This document shows positions 63,545-64,000 of a stretch of DNA of 64,000 nucleotides, piece by piece (position 1 is the first letter of the stretch; every line of letters starts with the position of its first letter). This stretch comes from Oceanicella actignis (GTDB taxonomy: Bacteria > Pseudomonadota > Alphaproteobacteria > Rhodobacterales > Rhodobacteraceae), in assembly GCF_008124525.1 (NCBI RefSeq), contig NZ_VNHJ01000002.1:186001-250000 (forward strand), read 5' to 3'. The translations under genes were made by a program, and so were the position numbers. Under the pieces are notes generated by a model. It was not told where the DNA came from, ran no database searches, and saw only the letters and a program-made list of their open reading frames with translations.

Positions 63545-64000
63545 GCCGCCCCGACGCGCCCGATGCGCCCCCCGCCCCCCGCCAGGGTCCGATCCTGATC
63601 GAGGAGGGCGACCCGGCCCTGGCCGCGCCCGCCCCCTCGCCGGCCGAGGCGCCCTCGCCCGACGCCGCCGAAGCCGGCGCGGCGGGCCCCGGGGCCGGCG
63701 GCGAGGGCGCCGGCGCGCGCGCGGCCCGCTTCGCCGCGCGGCGCGGCGGGTGGCTCGGGCGCATGTTCTGGGCGGGCGCCGGCGGCTTTGCGGCGCTGGC
63801 GCTGGGCGCCTGGGCGTGGGAGCTGGCCGGGCGGCTCATGCAGCTGCACCCGGCGCTGGGCTGGGCGGCCGACGCGCTGCTGGCGCTGGCGGCGCTGGCG
63901 CTGGCGGGGATCGCCGCGCGCGAGCTGGCGGCGCTGGCGCGTCTGCGCCGGGTCGAGCGCCTGCGCGCGACGGCGGCCGAGGCGCTGGCGCGGCGCGAGC
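63541..64000 (+). CDS. YcjF/TIGR01620-family inner-membrane protein, N-terminal part
   Basis: The gene runs past the right edge; 153 codons are visible. It opens MSRPDAPDAPPAPRQGPILIEEGD, then an Ala/Pro/Glu-rich cytosolic stretch (residues 24-66), two membrane helices (about 77-95 and 107-124) and an Arg-rich segment. This is the arrangement of YcjF/DUF697 proteins. It overlaps the YcjX gene by ATGA. The function of the pair is unknown; both are stress-linked in Escherichia coli, and rpoH2 lies close by. Confidence 0.8.
   Translation, partial: MSRPDAPDAPPAPRQGPILIEEGDPALAAPAPSPAEAPSPDAAEAGAAGPGAGGEGAGARAARFAARRGGWLGRMFWAGAGGFAALALGAWAWELAGRLMQLHPALGWAADALLALAALALAGIAARELAALARLRRVERLRATAAEALARRE

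Overview
The window is about 64 kb of very G+C-rich DNA with dense, tightly packed genes and many ATGA or TGATG stop/start overlaps. Gene content points to a motile, aerobic alphaproteobacterium of the order Rhodobacterales. The evidence is the single flagellin with FlaF and FlbT, an RpoHII-type heat-shock sigma factor behind a TGATCC-type (sigma-E) promoter, a choXWV choline transporter beside betI and betC, the DUF484-xerC and priA/fsa neighbourhoods, and the MerR/acyl-CoA dehydrogenase/thiolase/FadB block. No tRNA, rRNA, CRISPR array, transposase or prophage was seen. Species cannot be named from this window.

Layout. 1-3,750: osmoprotectant region with betC (cut by the window edge) and betI, divergent from the choline ABC transporter choXWV. 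3,780-21,941: an exopolysaccharide locus. One minus-strand operon encodes a tyrosine autokinase, a chain-length determinant, an ExeA-like ATPase and a large TPR lipoprotein. A GT4 glycosyltransferase lies on the plus strand. A second minus-strand set runs from an outer-membrane export protein and a beta-barrel through rmlCBDA (dTDP-rhamnose) to a four-gene set resembling mycobacterial decaprenyl-phosphoryl-arabinose synthesis (HAD-UbiA fusion, GtrA, DprE1-like, DprE2-like). A priming sugar transferase lies at the far end. 22,112-30,832: katG, a phnDCEE-type phosphate/phosphonate transporter with a coupled HAD hydrolase, and a divergent Na/Pi cotransporter with a PhoU-like tail. 30,839-33,763: fliC, flaF, flbT and a DUF1217 flagellar gene. 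34,000-40,380: enoyl-CoA hydratase, exonuclease III, an OmpR-type regulator, ribA with a coupled L,D-transpeptidase, YggS and a porin. 40,546-45,949: a ThDP enzyme and a two-subunit molybdenum hydroxylase controlled by a divergent TetR. 45,946-53,487: xerC, DUF484, fsa, priA, a MATE transporter, an arginine-rich repeat frame and two thioesterases. 53,635-60,120: a MerR-controlled fatty-acid oxidation operon. 60,243-64,000: rpoH2, truA and the YcjX/YcjF pair.

How parts work together. The polysaccharide genes supply a lipid-linked primer, dTDP-L-rhamnose, probably a polyprenyl-phosphate pentose, chain-length control and an outer-membrane exit. No Wzx flippase, Wzy polymerase or exosortase lies between the flanking choline and catalase genes, so those must be elsewhere or replaced. 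The phn genes and Na/Pi protein form a phosphorus-acquisition block around a shared intergenic region.

The most interesting items are: (1) the DprE1/DprE2/GtrA/UbiA cassette inside a proteobacterial polysaccharide locus, with alanine at the benzothiazinone-target cysteine; (2) a 125-codon, 26% arginine repeat frame joined by ATGA overlaps to both neighbours; (3) an exosortase-type polysaccharide locus with no exosortase; (4) a possible ATA start in the Na/Pi cotransporter; (5) a possible six-codon leaderless mini-ORF ahead of ribA. All identifications come from reading motifs; no database search was run.
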